Source of the DNA: Chrysoperla carnea
Taxonomy: Eukaryota; Arthropoda; Insecta; Neuroptera; Chrysopidae
DNA length: 64,000 bases
Reading direction: 5' to 3'
Assembly (NCBI RefSeq): GCF_905475395.1
Contig: NC_058341.1
Location: forward strand, 60,209,501-60,273,500
Shown here: one piece after another, positions 44,701-56,300 of the stretch
Layout of the letters: every line of letters begins with the position of its first letter
Numbering within the stretch: the first letter of the stretch is position 1
Made by a program: the position numbers and the translations under genes
Notes under the pieces: model-generated
Seen by the model: only the letters and a program-made list of their open reading frames with translations
Told to the model about the DNA's origin: nothing
Database searches by the model: none

Positions 44701-47700
44701 TAACAACAAAACATTATTATTGTTATTTAAAATGTTTGTTTTTAAATGCTGTGCCGTCGTCCAACGTTCACCATATTCATTTTGGTTCACTTGTGTTTTC
44801 ATAAAGTAACCATTACCATTTTTATCGTTATTTTTGTTGATATTTAATACTTGATATCCTAATTCTTGTACACCATTTAAAATGTATTCAGATAATGGAG
44901 TTGAATGTCGAATCTCTTGTACAGGTAAAACTGATTTTTTTGGTTTTGTTCTATTGAAACTGCTTTTACTGTCTTCTATAAAATAATTCATTGAAATCAG
45001 ATGTAAAATTATACTTGAGTATCAATGTGATATCAATGTATAAACTATTTACAATTAGGTATTAAAATTATTATATTACACAAAATACAGGATGCTTTTT
45101 TAACTTTTAACACATTCAATCTAAGTTTCCCGGTTCAATTATAGCCTAATCTCTAATTCATAACTGGCAAACATTAGACGAAGACTATAAATCAGAAAGT
45201 TGTTCTTTATAAAAACACAAACATTTTTTTGTAAACCAAATAGTTTAGACATACCTTATAAAACCCTATTTGAAACTACATATCAAAGCTTTTTGCGCGT
45301 TTCTTCATTTAAATGTACAAAAATGGTCATTTTATAGAAAATCAAACCATTTTTATTGGAAAATTATTTTCGAAGAGTGAGCGACGACAAAAATGAACAT
45401 TTTTTCAGGCTTATCTATTAGTGATCTAATTTTAAACATATTTTAGAAAATTAAAAATAAATGAAAAATACCTGTATTTCTCACCTAAAGACGTTTGATT
45501 AATAAATGTTATAGATTTATTAAAATACCATTCAATATCATATTTATAATTGTAATCTTTATAATCTTGATACCATTCATCATAATCTGATTGTAAACCT
45601 TTCAAATAAATCATATTGTTAAACATTGATGTACCACCAACAATACGACCTAATGGCCATCTACATGCATTGTTGTTCATTGCGTAGCATGCATGTGTTT
45701 GTGGTACCGTTTGATAGCCCCAATCATATACAGATTGTTGTAATAGAACACCTAGTGCTGGTATGTTTAACAACCATTCTGGTGTATATGATGAACCAGC
45801 TTCTAAAATTAATATTCTACTCTTTGGATTCTCTGCTAAACGTGATGCTATTAAACAGCCAGCTGACCCACCACCAACTGAAACGAAATGTTATTAGGTA
45901 CAATTATTAATCAAGAAAAAAATTATTGAACAAAATTGGAGGTCAAGGGTCGGAGATCCCTCTGGTGTAGGGGCTTATAGACTAAATAATCGACTCCTCT
46001 TGGTCAATATGCGACGGTTTTTCAAACAGAAATCTTCGCCATGCTGAGAGGTGCCCAGATGTGTAACACGAAAGATTAAATTGAGGCACGTAACAGCATC
46101 TTCTCAAATAGCCAGACTGCTCTTTGGGCCCTTGATGCGTCAAGATTCCAATTAAGGATAGTCTATGAATGCTTCGAGAAACTGAAACGTTTGGCACTGA
46201 ATAACACAGCCAGATTGATCTGGGTACCGAACCACTCTGGCGTTAAATCGAATGAAGCTGCGAACTCGTTGGCGCGAGTGGGGTCGTCTCAAACACCCCT
46301 TTCACCTGAATCTGTCCGTCCCATTGAAAGATGTTCCGTAATTTACCGAATCTAGGAATGGCTATTTCAAGCCCATCTTGATTACTAGCACTTTGCACAG
46401 GGCATGTGACAGGATAAACTGTGTAACCACAGCTTGGCCATTCGACTGTACTCGCATGAAACTTACTGGAGCATAATTGTGAAGGGTGTTGGGATTCTTG
46501 AACTATCAACTTTATTTAATGGGCATCCCTGATGACCCACTTGCACTTGCCTATACCGAGGACGATGAAACCTCCAAACATGTTTTTTGGACCTGCAAAA
46601 ATCTGCAGGGTATCAGATTCAGAATGTTCGAGTCCAATACCTTGGATCTATTAATCCTGGGAGAGATCCCGATGGAGAAGGTGTGTGCTTTCTGCGCAGC
46701 ATCTGGTCTCGACAGAAACCAATAGCTTCATCTGCTTAAATTAGCAATTCTTACCCGAAGACGTCCCGCCTTTGAGTGACAGGTTGTTCTCAAGAAGCGA
46801 ACCGAGAACCCCTTGGTCTAGGTTCTAGGGACCCATTTGCGGTACGCGTCTTATATTTTATTATTATTATGCCTGCCAATAAAATTCTATTCGTTAGACA
46901 CATTACATAATGTAAAAATGCTTCGCTACAAGGTCATTATAACGCTCTATCACTTATAGTTAAGATAAATATAAGTCGATTTTGCTGAACATGCCCTAGT
47001 AAAAGTTGCTCCGTTTTGTTACTATACGCTCTTGAAGTTGCAATTTAGAAATCCTTTTTTTTTCCATAACTTTAGAACGGATTTTGATAAAATTTAGTGT
47101 GGTGGTACTGTTTTTCGTACAAAACAACTCATATCAACCGTATAAGTAATATCAATTCAAGCAGAGGAAATTAAAAAAATTAAAAAAAAAAATGAAATAA
47201 TTGAGTTTGAAGACAAATATTATGAAGAACAATATGACTACAAAAATTGTTTGCCAAATAAAAGGTACTTTTGCATCTAAATAGTCTTTAGAATTAATTT
47301 TGAGCATAAAAAAATCTTCATTATATTTTATCCAGAAATTTGATATAAATACTCCACTGTACGCCGCATAATCGATAAAGACTTTTTACGATGAAGGTTT
47401 CATGAGATAACAAAAAGCAAGCTTTATTTAATAGTCCAAAATTACTGGAAAATATCCGAAGTAGTTGTTTATGATAACAGTACTTACTGAATAATACCTA
47501 TTCGTTGTGTGCGTAGTCATGGTGGGGATAATAAAATCGATGCCAGCGCTTTAAGTGAAAAATTTTGGAGATAAAGTGGGCTGTTATGACTAATTTGCAA
47601 TTATTTACATGTTAATGATATAGAAACTGTCAAATTAAAATGATTGAAAAACACTAATTAATTAAACTTAATGCATTAAAAATTGTGAAAATAAGAAATC

Positions 47701-48180
47701 AAATTGTACAAATATTATTTTTCAAATGTTAATTATCGTAATTATTTATTTAAATTTGTGAAACAAGAATATTAAATTTTAAATGTAAGTTTTCAATGCA
47801 ATCCACACAATTATATATGCATCCATTAATTCTATAATTAAAGTAGTGTATCGTTGTCATGGAAACGAAATTCACGCTCGGAGCGAATTGGGTTAATTGA
47901 ATTTTATTATGGTCTAATTTTATGGTTAGAATTCATTTAGTCAATGTAAGTTTAGATTTTCAATTATCATAAAACTATATTCCCTGACTTAGTGACTGAT
48001 TTTTGAAAAATATTTATACTCACTTATTATATAATCATATTGATCTTGTAATTTTGCAATATTTGAATATTGTATAAATGAATTATAATAATATGATAAC
48101 ACTAATAAAAAACTAAATAATGTAACAACTAATAAATATAGTATTGATTTTATATAGTTTATTATTAAATACAACAACAT
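41765..48180 (-). CDS. GMC oxidoreductase (glucose dehydrogenase-like FAD enzyme), complete, four exons
   Basis: Flavoenzyme of the glucose-methanol-choline family; the insect members oxidise sugars, alcohols or ecdysteroids, and the substrate here is unknown. Exons on minus are 48180-48024, 45877-45485, 44975-44526 and 42708-41765; phases agree and total 1944 nt, 647 residues plus stop. Residues 11-31 form a hydrophobic N-terminal anchor. QYDYII then GGGSAG (about 46-59) is the FAD-binding Rossmann motif; LEAG follows; LGRIVGGTSMFNNMIYLKG is GMC signature 1; SAGVVHSPQILMLSGIG is signature 2, with DLPVGYNLQDH after it; TTYHPVGTCSIG carries the catalytic His. The terminal block VDGSVIPLLPSTNVHSTIIM replaces the usual GNTNAPTI: the Asn is kept and the Pro is replaced. 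Asn- and Tyr-rich. Introns contain a mariner relic, retroelement debris and repeats. No break in the reading. Confidence 0.94.
43370..43450. repeat. Repeat shared with 47080-47165
   Basis: The block ACAAAACAACTCAT.TCAA.CGTATAAGTAATATCAATTCA occurs in both places, with an upstream TTTTTCCATAA block. Both copies lie in GMC gene introns. Confidence 0.65.
43796..44150 (+). pseudogene. Tc1/mariner-type transposase relic in a GMC gene intron
   Basis: The open block encodes QQDRVSLHYHRNVRA and RGVIEWPPPSPDLTPQDIFF, matching the DDE-domain phrases QQDGAPPH...VR and W.PRSPDLTPLD-FFLWG of IS630/Tc1/mariner transposases. The Gly-Ala-Pro-Pro after QQD is lost (RVSL). The frame shifts at a T-run near 44000, after which FSKPETVSQFKSTI follows in a neighbouring frame. 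The N-terminal DNA-binding part is not readable. It is inactive and antisense to the GMC gene. Confidence 0.75.
46003..46735 (+). pseudogene. Non-LTR retrotransposon RNase H and tail, decayed, in GMC intron 1
   Basis: On + the frame from 46003 reads GQYATVFQTEIFAM, then after a stop SNSQTALWALDAS (the catalytic Asp of SDSQ changed to Asn), RLIWVPNHSGVKSNEAA and SLARVGSS, the RNase H layout of I/R1/jockey-like elements. After further frame breaks, DDETSKHVFWTCKNLQG resembles the C-x-C-H tail. It differs from the other retroelement family in this window (no YQAEVMAIHE block), so it is a separate element. Confidence 0.75.
47080..47165. repeat. Repeat shared with 43370-43450
   Basis: TTCCATAACTTT.G and ACAAAACAACTCATATCAAC, CGTATAAGTAATATCAATTC match the 43.4-kb copy. 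Confidence 0.6.
47501..47895. repeat. Dispersed repeat family (TGTGCGTAGTCATGG), copy 3
   Basis: The longest of the three copies, in GMC intron 1. It carries both the 5' part (GTGCGTAGTCATGGTGGGGA, ATCGATGCCAGCGCT) seen at 24.65 kb and the 3' part (TAAAGTAGTGTATCGTTGTCATGGAAACG, GGAGCGAATTGG) seen at 27.9 kb. Confidence 0.8.
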
Positions 48181-48536
48181 TTTATACTTTAATATTACTC
48201 TAAAAAAATTATTATCTCATTAGAACATATCTATTATGTTCAAAGTTTACATTTAATATTTATGTGAATTATATAACTATTTAACAGAGTAGCATATTTA
48301 AAATAGTTGTTAAAATAGTGTTAAAATAATGTATTTTTTTCTTCAAATGCCTTATTATTTTTATATTTTATTGAATAAATCAACTCGTATTAATGAAATT
48401 TAAATTTAAATTATTTACATCGTTTTAAAACTGTCAAATATATACATTGCTACCAACACGCTAAAGGCTAAAGTAAACTCATAGAACCTTCATAAACATG
48501 TATATATTATGGAATGTGGAGATAAGGAATACAATC

Positions 48537-49496
48537 GCTGGGATAGAAAAGTGTCCGCTAAAAAACATCTAATTGGTGGCACTGCTGTAGCAAAAGTATA
48601 AGTTTTAAACGAAAGTAATAAGAGTAAGATCACAGATAAAAGATTTAATTATATTGTAAGATAAATATCTAAACAAGTTTTTAGGGGAAGATAGAGAAGT
48701 CTACATTAAACACAAAAGTAATAAGAGTATGGAGGTTTTGAGTTTCTTAGTGCCATCTATCAAAGTACACGTGAAATAAAAAGCGCATATGAGTTGCCCA
48801 TGGAGGTTAAAGAGAAGGAGAACGATCGCTACGCACTAAAGCATTAACGCGTCTGTCCCTGAAAAATTGTAGAATTTATAGTTCATCTTTCACCCATTAG
48901 CCGCGCTGTCGTCGGTAAGTAGTGTCTGTGAAGTTAGCTGTTTATGAGTACAAGTAGATGAAGTTAGTACCATTCAAATTTATAAAGTAGTATAGATAAA
49001 TTTATAAAGTAGAATAGATAATTTATTCATTAGTAAATAATAATAATAATTAATAATAATTTCATTATTTGCTCTTTTTTTCCTTTGAATGATATTATAT
49101 ACACGTAAATTAAACGTTGATAGATCATTTGAAATTAGCGTACAATAGCCCGCTTTTAATGAGACAACTTAGCGATCCCAGCGCCTCACTTATATTGTCC
49201 ATATTTTGGGGACAATATTTTCTATAGTGATCGTTCTCCTTCTTTATAACCTCCATGGCTGGGATAGAAAAGTATCCGCTAAAAAGCATCAAATTGAGGC
49301 ACTACTGCAGCAAAAGTATAAGTTTTAAACGAAAGTAATAAGAGTAAGATAAATATCTAAACAAGTTTTTGGGAGAAGATAGAGAAGTCCACATTAAACA
49401 CAAAAGTAATAAGAGTATGGAGGTTTTGAGTAGATATTGATCTCTTAGTGCCATCTATGAAAGTACACTTGAAATAAAAATTTCAAATGAGTTGCC
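48537..49496. repeat. Direct duplication of about 240-260 bp with a MITE at the exact junction
   Basis: Unit 1 (48537-48798) and unit 2 (49258-49496) both run from GCTGGGATAGAAAAGT to ATGAGTTGCC and share GTATAAGTTTTAAACGAAAG, AATATCTAAACAAGTTTTT and AGTAATAAGAGTATGGAGGT. Unit 1 has a 32-bp extra segment; unit 2 has an 11-bp one. The MITE occupies the interval between them. Confidence 0.85.
48799..49257. mobile_element. hAT-type MITE copy 5 (459 bp), long variant without TSD
   Basis: Ends are CATGGAGGTTAAAGAGAAGG and CTTTATAACCTCCATG. It is related to the other copies but inverted: the GGGACAG-like end comes first. The A/T-rich centre is longer (TAATAATAATAATTAATAAT region). The 8 bp on each side (GAGTTGCC and GCTGGGAT) do not match. 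Confidence 0.85.
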
Positions 49497-50393
49497 TATT
49501 AAAGATATTGGTCTTTTTTAATGATATAGTCTCTGATACTCTCTATGGAAATGAATATTTGATAAAATTAATTTTTTTCGTGTGATATTATCCAAGGCAA
49601 TAATATTTAGTAGGGACACCATCAAGTATAATCTGAAACATTTTAATTTTCGCAACCATGGACGTTCAGATAGTTCATGCAGCTTCTCTATATTGTATAT
49701 TAAGACATGCGCATTTATTATCCTTCTCAATCTTCTTTGAGAGGTGATTTTCACTCTTTTGCAGTGTTGCTAATAATTTTTTTTCATTACCCGTTAGAGC
49801 TCGTCGAAATACCCGAATTTACCCGAATGAATAAAAGAAAGCGCGAAATTTAAATTTAAAAAAAAAATTAATATCCATGAAATTTTTTATTCAAGTTTCT
49901 GTTTTTACATGAACACTCAAACCTTCCTTAAAAATGTTACATTATGTTAATTATATAAATATAATAATTTGAAAAACAATAGAAGATGATATTATTAAAT
50001 CACTGGATTTATGTTAATTTAGTTACAAGTATAAAATGGCTGATTACTTATTATATATAAGAATAAAGTAACAAAGAAAAAGCTATGTATAGAATGTAGA
50101 AGTACAAATGTGTAGTATAAAAATATAACCTGAAGCTTTCAACTTTGGATCAAGATGACAATTACTGATTATACCCGAAAATTCCCTATGATTGAAATAC
50201 CCACTGTCTTACCCGCAAGAGATAAATTTACCCACAGTTGGGGTAATTACTCGAGGTTTGGTAACACTGCTCTTTTGACAATTTCAGTTAGTATATTTCA
50301 TTATATATTCTATGGTATATTTTCAAAGATTTAACAATATTACAATATAATCAATATAATTAATTTTTGATCAATATTTGGTATAGTTTTGAT
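49497..50393. other. No gene seen
   Basis: AT-rich DNA. ACCCG-rich phrases recur (ATACCCGAATTTACCCGAATG near 49810 and TACCCGAAAATT, TTACCCGCAAGA near 50180-50215), suggesting a decayed repeat. Confidence 0.35.
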
Positions 50394-50912
50394 ATGAATA
50401 ATCCTAGTGAAGCAACTGAACATCCAAGAAATTTGATGAGAAAGGGTTTGATTGAAACTGATAAGAATAAAATACCAACTCAAATAACAGATCGACAATT
50501 TATATACCATTTAAAAACTGATATTGAAAATGCATTTCCTGAACCTGAATCTGATCTGAGTCCGAAAGAATTAGGTAAATGGATGTTATTTTTTGACCAT
50601 AAAGAACTTGATAAAAAATGGAAAGACTATTGCAATTTATACGACGAAGGAAAATTAAAAGGAATTCGCAGATTAACATGCTCTACGGGTTTTATAAGTG
50701 CAAGAACTACTGACCGTAAGTCGGGTGTCATATTATTTGTTTGTGGTCCAGCATCTGAGAGTTCAAAAATATTAGAATATGGAAGAAATTTAAGTCAAAC
50801 ACCTTACTACAATCGTTTGGGATTTATAGCATACAAAACAGAAGAACAATCTCTTCTAGGCACGAGAGCTACGGGAAATCGTAATAATTCTTTGTATCGA
50901 TTGGATCTTTGA
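50394..50912 (+). CDS. Small intronless protein, possibly Bles03/DUF1917-like, copy 2 (172 aa)
   Basis: Paralogue of 25975-26517. The ATG at 50394 aligns with that copy (MNNPSEAT against MQNPSEAT). Shared blocks are RKGLIETDKNKIPTQ, YHLKTDIENAFPE, LGKWMLFFDHKELDKKWKDY, EGKLKGIRRLTCSTGF, SGVILFVCGPASE, LEYGRNL, YKTEEQ, GTRATGNR and NSLYRLDL. It keeps the full ESDLSPKE linker that copy 1 has shortened, so it looks closer to the ancestral form. Differences are mostly substitutions with no frame break. No signal peptide, membrane helix or metal-binding cluster is seen. The role is unknown; the Bles03/DUF1917 comparison is by motif order only. Confidence 0.6.
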   Translation: MNNPSEATEHPRNLMRKGLIETDKNKIPTQITDRQFIYHLKTDIENAFPEPESDLSPKELGKWMLFFDHKELDKKWKDYCNLYDEGKLKGIRRLTCSTGFISARTTDRKSGVILFVCGPASESSKILEYGRNLSQTPYYNRLGFIAYKTEEQSLLGTRATGNRNNSLYRLDL

Positions 50913-51155
50913 TGAAATTGTGTCAAAAAGTGAAACATTAATTGTGTCTGAAGCTCTATTCTGAAAATGGCATGTTGTCCCTGAAAATGGAATTTCTTAT
51001 TCTTTCTTCAAATATTTTTTCCACCAGGGGTGATCATGTATCACACTTCGTCATTATGCTAACAAATATTTAAATAAATAATAATTTAGAATCAATGACT
51101 TTTATTTCAACCAAAAAAAAAACAACAAAAAAAAACGTGAGCAACAGAGAGCATA

Positions 51156-51340
51156 GGGCTTTTCATTTACAAAATGATTCTTTTTTGTTTCGGACTGTTT
51201 TCAATCAAGTAAAGACATATCTTATATCTTCTTTCCTTGTCAAAAAGCGCTGCTTGAAAAAGATAAAATATATTTAAGTTTCTTAGGTTGAATAGTTTTT
51301 TGACAACTGTCCGAAACAAAAGCAAATCGATGAAAAGGTC
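51156..51340. mobile_element. Tc1/mariner-like MITE (185 bp) flanked by TA
   Basis: The TIRs GGGCTTTTCATTTACAAAAT...TTGTTTCGGACTGT and ACTGTCCGAAACAAAAG...GATGAAAAGGTC match the family at 15623-15775. It is flanked by TA on both sides. It interrupts the 3' flank that is shared between the two small-gene copies. Confidence 0.8.
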
Positions 51341-51800
51341 TATTACACTAAAGTCATATTTCCCCTTCATAATATAAATCATATTAAAAGATGCTTTTTA
51401 TTGAAATGGGATTTATGTCTTTTCATGTTTTTGAGAAACATGAAATATCTATCTATCTACTTAAAGGCTGGAGAGGCAGGCTGGAACGTTCACAACCACA
51501 CAAGGCCCTCCTTGACATTACTACAAAAACGTACCTATTTTTAACCCTCTAGGTAAATTTGAAGAAACTTTACAGAAGTTCAAAGCCATTAAAACGTGAA
51601 AAAAGTGTTTTCCTTTGAGAATCTCTCTTTAAATTGCTGAAATGAGCTTCCGCTTTTTATTTCAGCTCATTTTAACTTCAAAGGGACCGCTGGGGCTGCG
51701 GGAAACATATATATGTACCTATTTACTAAAAGACAAAATTAACCGTCCACGATCCACCCTAAATTTGCTTATTATACCATATACATATGAAATATATTAG

Positions 51801-52058
51801 GTTTTACACCCTCTCCCTCCCACTTTCATATTTTTTGCAAATTAAGAATTTTTATGACGTATAAAGGGGTTTTTGGGGTCGCTGATCTCGAATTTTTAGC
51901 CAAATGAGTACACCCCCTAAAAATATTACCATTTTTTTTGATAATCTTATGCAAAATTTGATATCAGCGACCCCAAAAACCCCTTTATACGTCATAAAAA
52001 TTCTTAATTTGCAAAAAATATGAAAAAGGAAGGGAGAGGGGGAGGATGTTGTAAAAAG
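51801..52058. repeat. Foldback repeat, about 85-100-bp arms
   Basis: The left arm (CATATTTTTTGCAAATTAAG, TTTTTATGACGTATAAAGGG, TTTTTGGGGTCGCTGAT) is the reverse complement of the right arm (ATCAGCGACCCCAAAAACCC...TTTGCAAAAAATATG...AGGGAGAGGGGGAGG). A one-armed copy lies at about 32410-32515. Confidence 0.85.
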
Positions 52059-52622
52059 TGCTATATTAATAAAAACATCTAAAGTTTTGGGTTACTTTAG
52101 CATTTAAAACTATTTTGACCTCTTTTTAAAATATATTTATTCCATACACCCCTTTCCTCTAATACCGCGAGGGTTAAAACTTAAAAATTTTGCTTTAAAC
52201 CGTATAAACCTTTTTGAAAAATAGTTTTCTGAAGCCAAAGCAAAAAACACCCCCCAAAGCCAGTCCATACACCCCCCCAAATAATTATTTCCAGAAAGTG
52301 TTAAATTTTCCGTTTTTCGCAAAAATATGGATCAAGGAGTCATTTTACGGGTATGCAACTTATTATAAAATCAAAACATAATAAAAAATGCTACAATTTA
52401 AAAAAAAATTTAACCCCGTGGGACAAAATGGCATAAAATGGCTGCCATTTTAAACAATTCACTAAATTGGAAATTTCGGCCGAATTATTTAACGGATTTC
52501 GCTAATTTCGATTTTAACCGAAAGTTGTAAGTAATAAAACCTACTGTTCATATTAGTTTCATTAAAATCAATCAAATATTTTTCAAGTTACAGTCAAATA
52601 AACTGTTTTACCATATGTATGT

Positions 52623-52629
<7 letters not shown>

Positions 52630-52683
<54 letters not shown>
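52630..52683. repeat. (TA)n microsatellite
   Basis: About 26-27 uninterrupted AT units preceded by ATACATACAT. The tyrosine-isoleucine ORF across it is not real. Confidence 0.95.
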
Positions 52684-52684
<1 letters not shown>

Positions 52685-53294
52685 CTGGCAGGGGAAGGAA
52701 CGAAAGCCCCCAAAAAAATATGAGGAGTAGTTCTTAACATTGACTACAAACCTACCAAATTTGGATATGCACCGATGTCTCCTCTTGCGAATATAAAATA
52801 AAAATGATGAAATTTCTGAAAAAAATTCCATTCTTGACGTCATTTTGTTGGTTAAACATGTTGCACCACTCCGCGAAAGTTAAAAATTTAAAAAAATATT
52901 AAAATTTTGATGTGAAAAGAAAAACCCCAAAGTTTCGCTGCCCGAACTTTTAATCCATGTAACAGCCTTTTTTTGATTAGTTTTACTCCAGTAGTATATT
53001 TATATTATTCATTGGTTTTAAAAAATATTATTCAAAATTACAATTTTTAATAAACGAGTGCTTTTACCATTTTTTTGTGTTTGTATTTGCAAAAAACCCT
53101 TACGTGATAAAAAAATGGCCATCACTTCCGAAATCAGCGCATTCGAAAAAATATAATTTAGTAAAAATATCTCATGCATTTTTTTTTTGCAGGCCTTTGT
53201 AATTTTCAGGACAAAGGGATAAAAATGAATACAAAATTAAAAAATTGTATTTTCTATGTATTTTAATAGATTTTATCCATGACATTATTTTATA

Positions 53295-53300
53295 TTTATT
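53295..53300 (-). promoter_or_regulatory. Polyadenylation signal AATAAA of OSCP
   Basis: AATAAA on the minus strand about 33 bp after the OSCP stop. Confidence 0.6.
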
Positions 53301-53332
53301 TTTCAACTATAATTCTTCTTGCACATTTGTAT

Positions 53333-56300
53333 TTAAACAGCGGCTGAAATGACATCGGTGTATCGTTTAATTTTTGTAGCGATACTCATATCAACATACT
53401 TGTCACCAATAGACACAAGCATACCCCCCAAAATTGCTGGATTGACTTTGGATGTAACTAAAATTTTTTCATTTGGTTTGACGAAAGCTTTTAATACAGC
53501 CTCTAATTTTTGTTGTTGATCAGGTTTGAGTGGTGTTGCTGTTGTTATTTCACAAGTGACCTAAAAATATATTCGATTGTTATTATTATTAAATATTTGA
53601 GCAAAATTTTGGTAAATAACTCTCTTCCCTATTTTGAAAATTTTTTGTGAAATCGACAAATTGCGACAAAAAAATGATATTTAAAATTATTTTATGGAGG
53701 TAAAATATCAGTTAGCATCGGTTGGCCTATTTTTGCTCGCATTAACTAACATGTAGTATATACCGAGTGTGTCAAGTCATTCGTACTCCTCTTAAATACA
53801 AAAGATTTCGTTGAATGTAAAGCTTGTATTCATCTTCCGATTCCTTCTGGAAGGAAATTATTTAGATTCATTCTCTTGATTGGTAAAGCAAGTCTTTCAA
53901 TTAGAAAATTGTTTCTTATAAAGTAACCATAAGCTTTTATTGAAAACTTTTTTTTTTTTTTTTTAAATTCTGTATATTATTCAGACATAGGAATTTGAAG
54001 ATTTAATATTTCATAACTTTAAATATAATTTCCATGAGGAGGCAGCATACATTTCTCTAGCAAGGATTGAATCGAAGTAGAATTATAACGTTTTCGAATC
54101 GGTCACGTGAACGCAGGATAGGAACCTATCCTAGTCTTGAATGATTGAATTCTCAGAACGATTTAACTGAAAGATATCACTGCTGTATCGCTTCTTGAGT
54201 TGAACCTCAGAACGTGAACGAGTAGTAGTTTAACGCGGGAGTTAAGCAAAAATTCTATTCGTTTTTAACTCATCTAAATTTTCTATAAATTAATATAGGA
54301 ATTAAAATGCTCTTAGGTTAGAGTGGCTGTCCTGGGGTGGGACACACTTAGACCATAGGGTCCGTTGTGATACCGTTAATGGGTAGGCCCAACCCCGGCC
54401 ACTACTCCATGAACCATTTGGAGCTGTTTAAGAACAGTAGGAGGGCTTTGACGTCGACTGACTTTAGGTCGGAGAGGTCGTCAAAGAGAGGCTGGTTTAA
54501 TTAAGTCCATCTCCTCATGACAAGAGCTGGGCAGTGACAGAGAAGATGAGACATTGTCTCCTCCCCGTCACCACTGTGACAGCTCCTGCAGTAGTCGTGA
54601 CACTGCCAGGCCTAAGCGTTTAGCATGCTTGCCGCCCAGCCAGTGTCTTGTGATAGCCGCAACAACTTTGCGAACCGAGGCCCTTGGAAATGATATGAGA
54701 ACTTCGGAACGCCTGCGATTGTACTTAGACCATATCTGTCTTGTAGTACCACAAGTACGTTCTTCCCTCCATCTAAGATTGGCCTTTTTCAGGATATCCT
54801 CTTTCAGGAGTAACTTACAGTTCGCAAATGGAACTCCAGGGTATTTATTGATGCTTGTGTCCGGCAGCATTGTGCCATTTCTGGCAAGCTCGTCGGCTTC
54901 ACAATTTCCTGGAATGCCCCTGTGTCCCGGTACCCATATCAAGTTTACATTCATTTGTTCCGCCAGCTCATTTAAGGACGTATGGCAGTCCTGTGCTACC
55001 TTTGACGATAGATAGGCTGAGCTGAAGGATTTTAGGGCCGCTTGGCTGTCGGTGAAGATTGTAATGTCTCTGCACCTAAGGGTGTTCAATCTTAGACATT
55101 CACAAACCTCATGAATAGCCATCACTTCCGCTTGATACACACTACAGTGATCTGGCAGCCGAAATGATAAGACGCAGATAATGATCTTCAGAAAAGATCC
55201 AACAACTCACCTTCTTCTCTAACTTAGATCCGTCAGTGTAGAAAACAACGCCCTTTGGCTTAACTAGGTTCTCCTCCCAACCCTGCCTGGAAGGGATCTT
55301 TACTGAGAACCTGTTCCCAAAATTAGGAAGGTAAAACGTAGTTAACGAATTTTGGAAGTGAGATGAAAATGCTCTTGCGATTTAAATAAAGCAGATATGG
55401 ATTTTACATGTCTTGCATTTAAAACTTGGACAAATTTGACTGCTTTTACTTTTGTACTCATTTTCCAACCATGAATTTATAGTATTTTAAATTTTTGTAG
55501 CTCAATTATTTATGAGTAACTCATTTAATTTCTGTCAAACACATTCGTTTTTCGAAAAATGTTTCGAACAAAAGTATTTAGTAAATTATTAATTTTTTCG
55601 ATTCCATTGTATACTATCTATAGTCTTTTGAAAACAAAGGATTTTCGTGTGTAAACAGTTTTTAGTTATTTTATAAGGAACAGTATTTTAGTTAAAAGTA
55701 TAACGAGACGAGTATCAGTTACGAGATTAAATCTCACTAATGAAAAATACCAAAAAGGGTCAACCAATGCTAAGTCAATCCCTTGAATACCCGTTTTCCG
55801 ATCTGAAAGTATTTTCATTTTTTCGTGGCAGGCGGAAGTGTTAATTACATAAAATATCGTTTTATTTAAATATTGATCATAATATTACCTCGCCACGATA
55901 AGCAGCCATAATTATATTGTAAGCATTGATCATACCGTCCAATTTACGCAAACGTCCATTTTCTGCTAAGAGTTGTAAAAAGTTTGAAGTTGTTGATGAG
56001 TATTTCGCAGCTGTGGCAATCTGAATTTTAAAATCAAAATAAGTTTATGATAACTTAATGATATGAAAAACATTTCCCACCTGTTTCATAGCCAAAGATT
56101 TGGTTTCACGCCTAATTGTTGGGTTGTCAACTAATTCTTTTAATTTGGGATCTGCTTTTGAACTTTCTTGAAAAGATTTTAATTCCTTTTCGACATTATC
56201 AATTTGTTTTTGTTTTGAAGCTGCTGAAAATAGTGCATGAGCATATCTTCCTTCAATGCCAAAAACTTGAATGGGTGGTTTAACCATTTGTGAAACCATT

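Larger units (their letters stand above)
52059..53332. other. Gene-free DNA downstream of OSCP
   Basis: AT-rich with C-tracts (CACCCCCCAAAGC). Contains the (TA)n tract. No exon is recognised. Confidence 0.4.

Noticed and set aside
46243-46509. 88-codon minus ORF in the GMC intron
   Set aside because: Antisense of the plus-strand RNase H relic (WVPNHSG frame).
52583-52843. 86-codon minus ORF with a (YI)n run
   Set aside because: Translation of the (TA)n microsatellite.
54554-55015. 153-codon plus-strand ORF
   Set aside because: Antisense of the retrotransposon RNase H frame, whose motifs are on minus.
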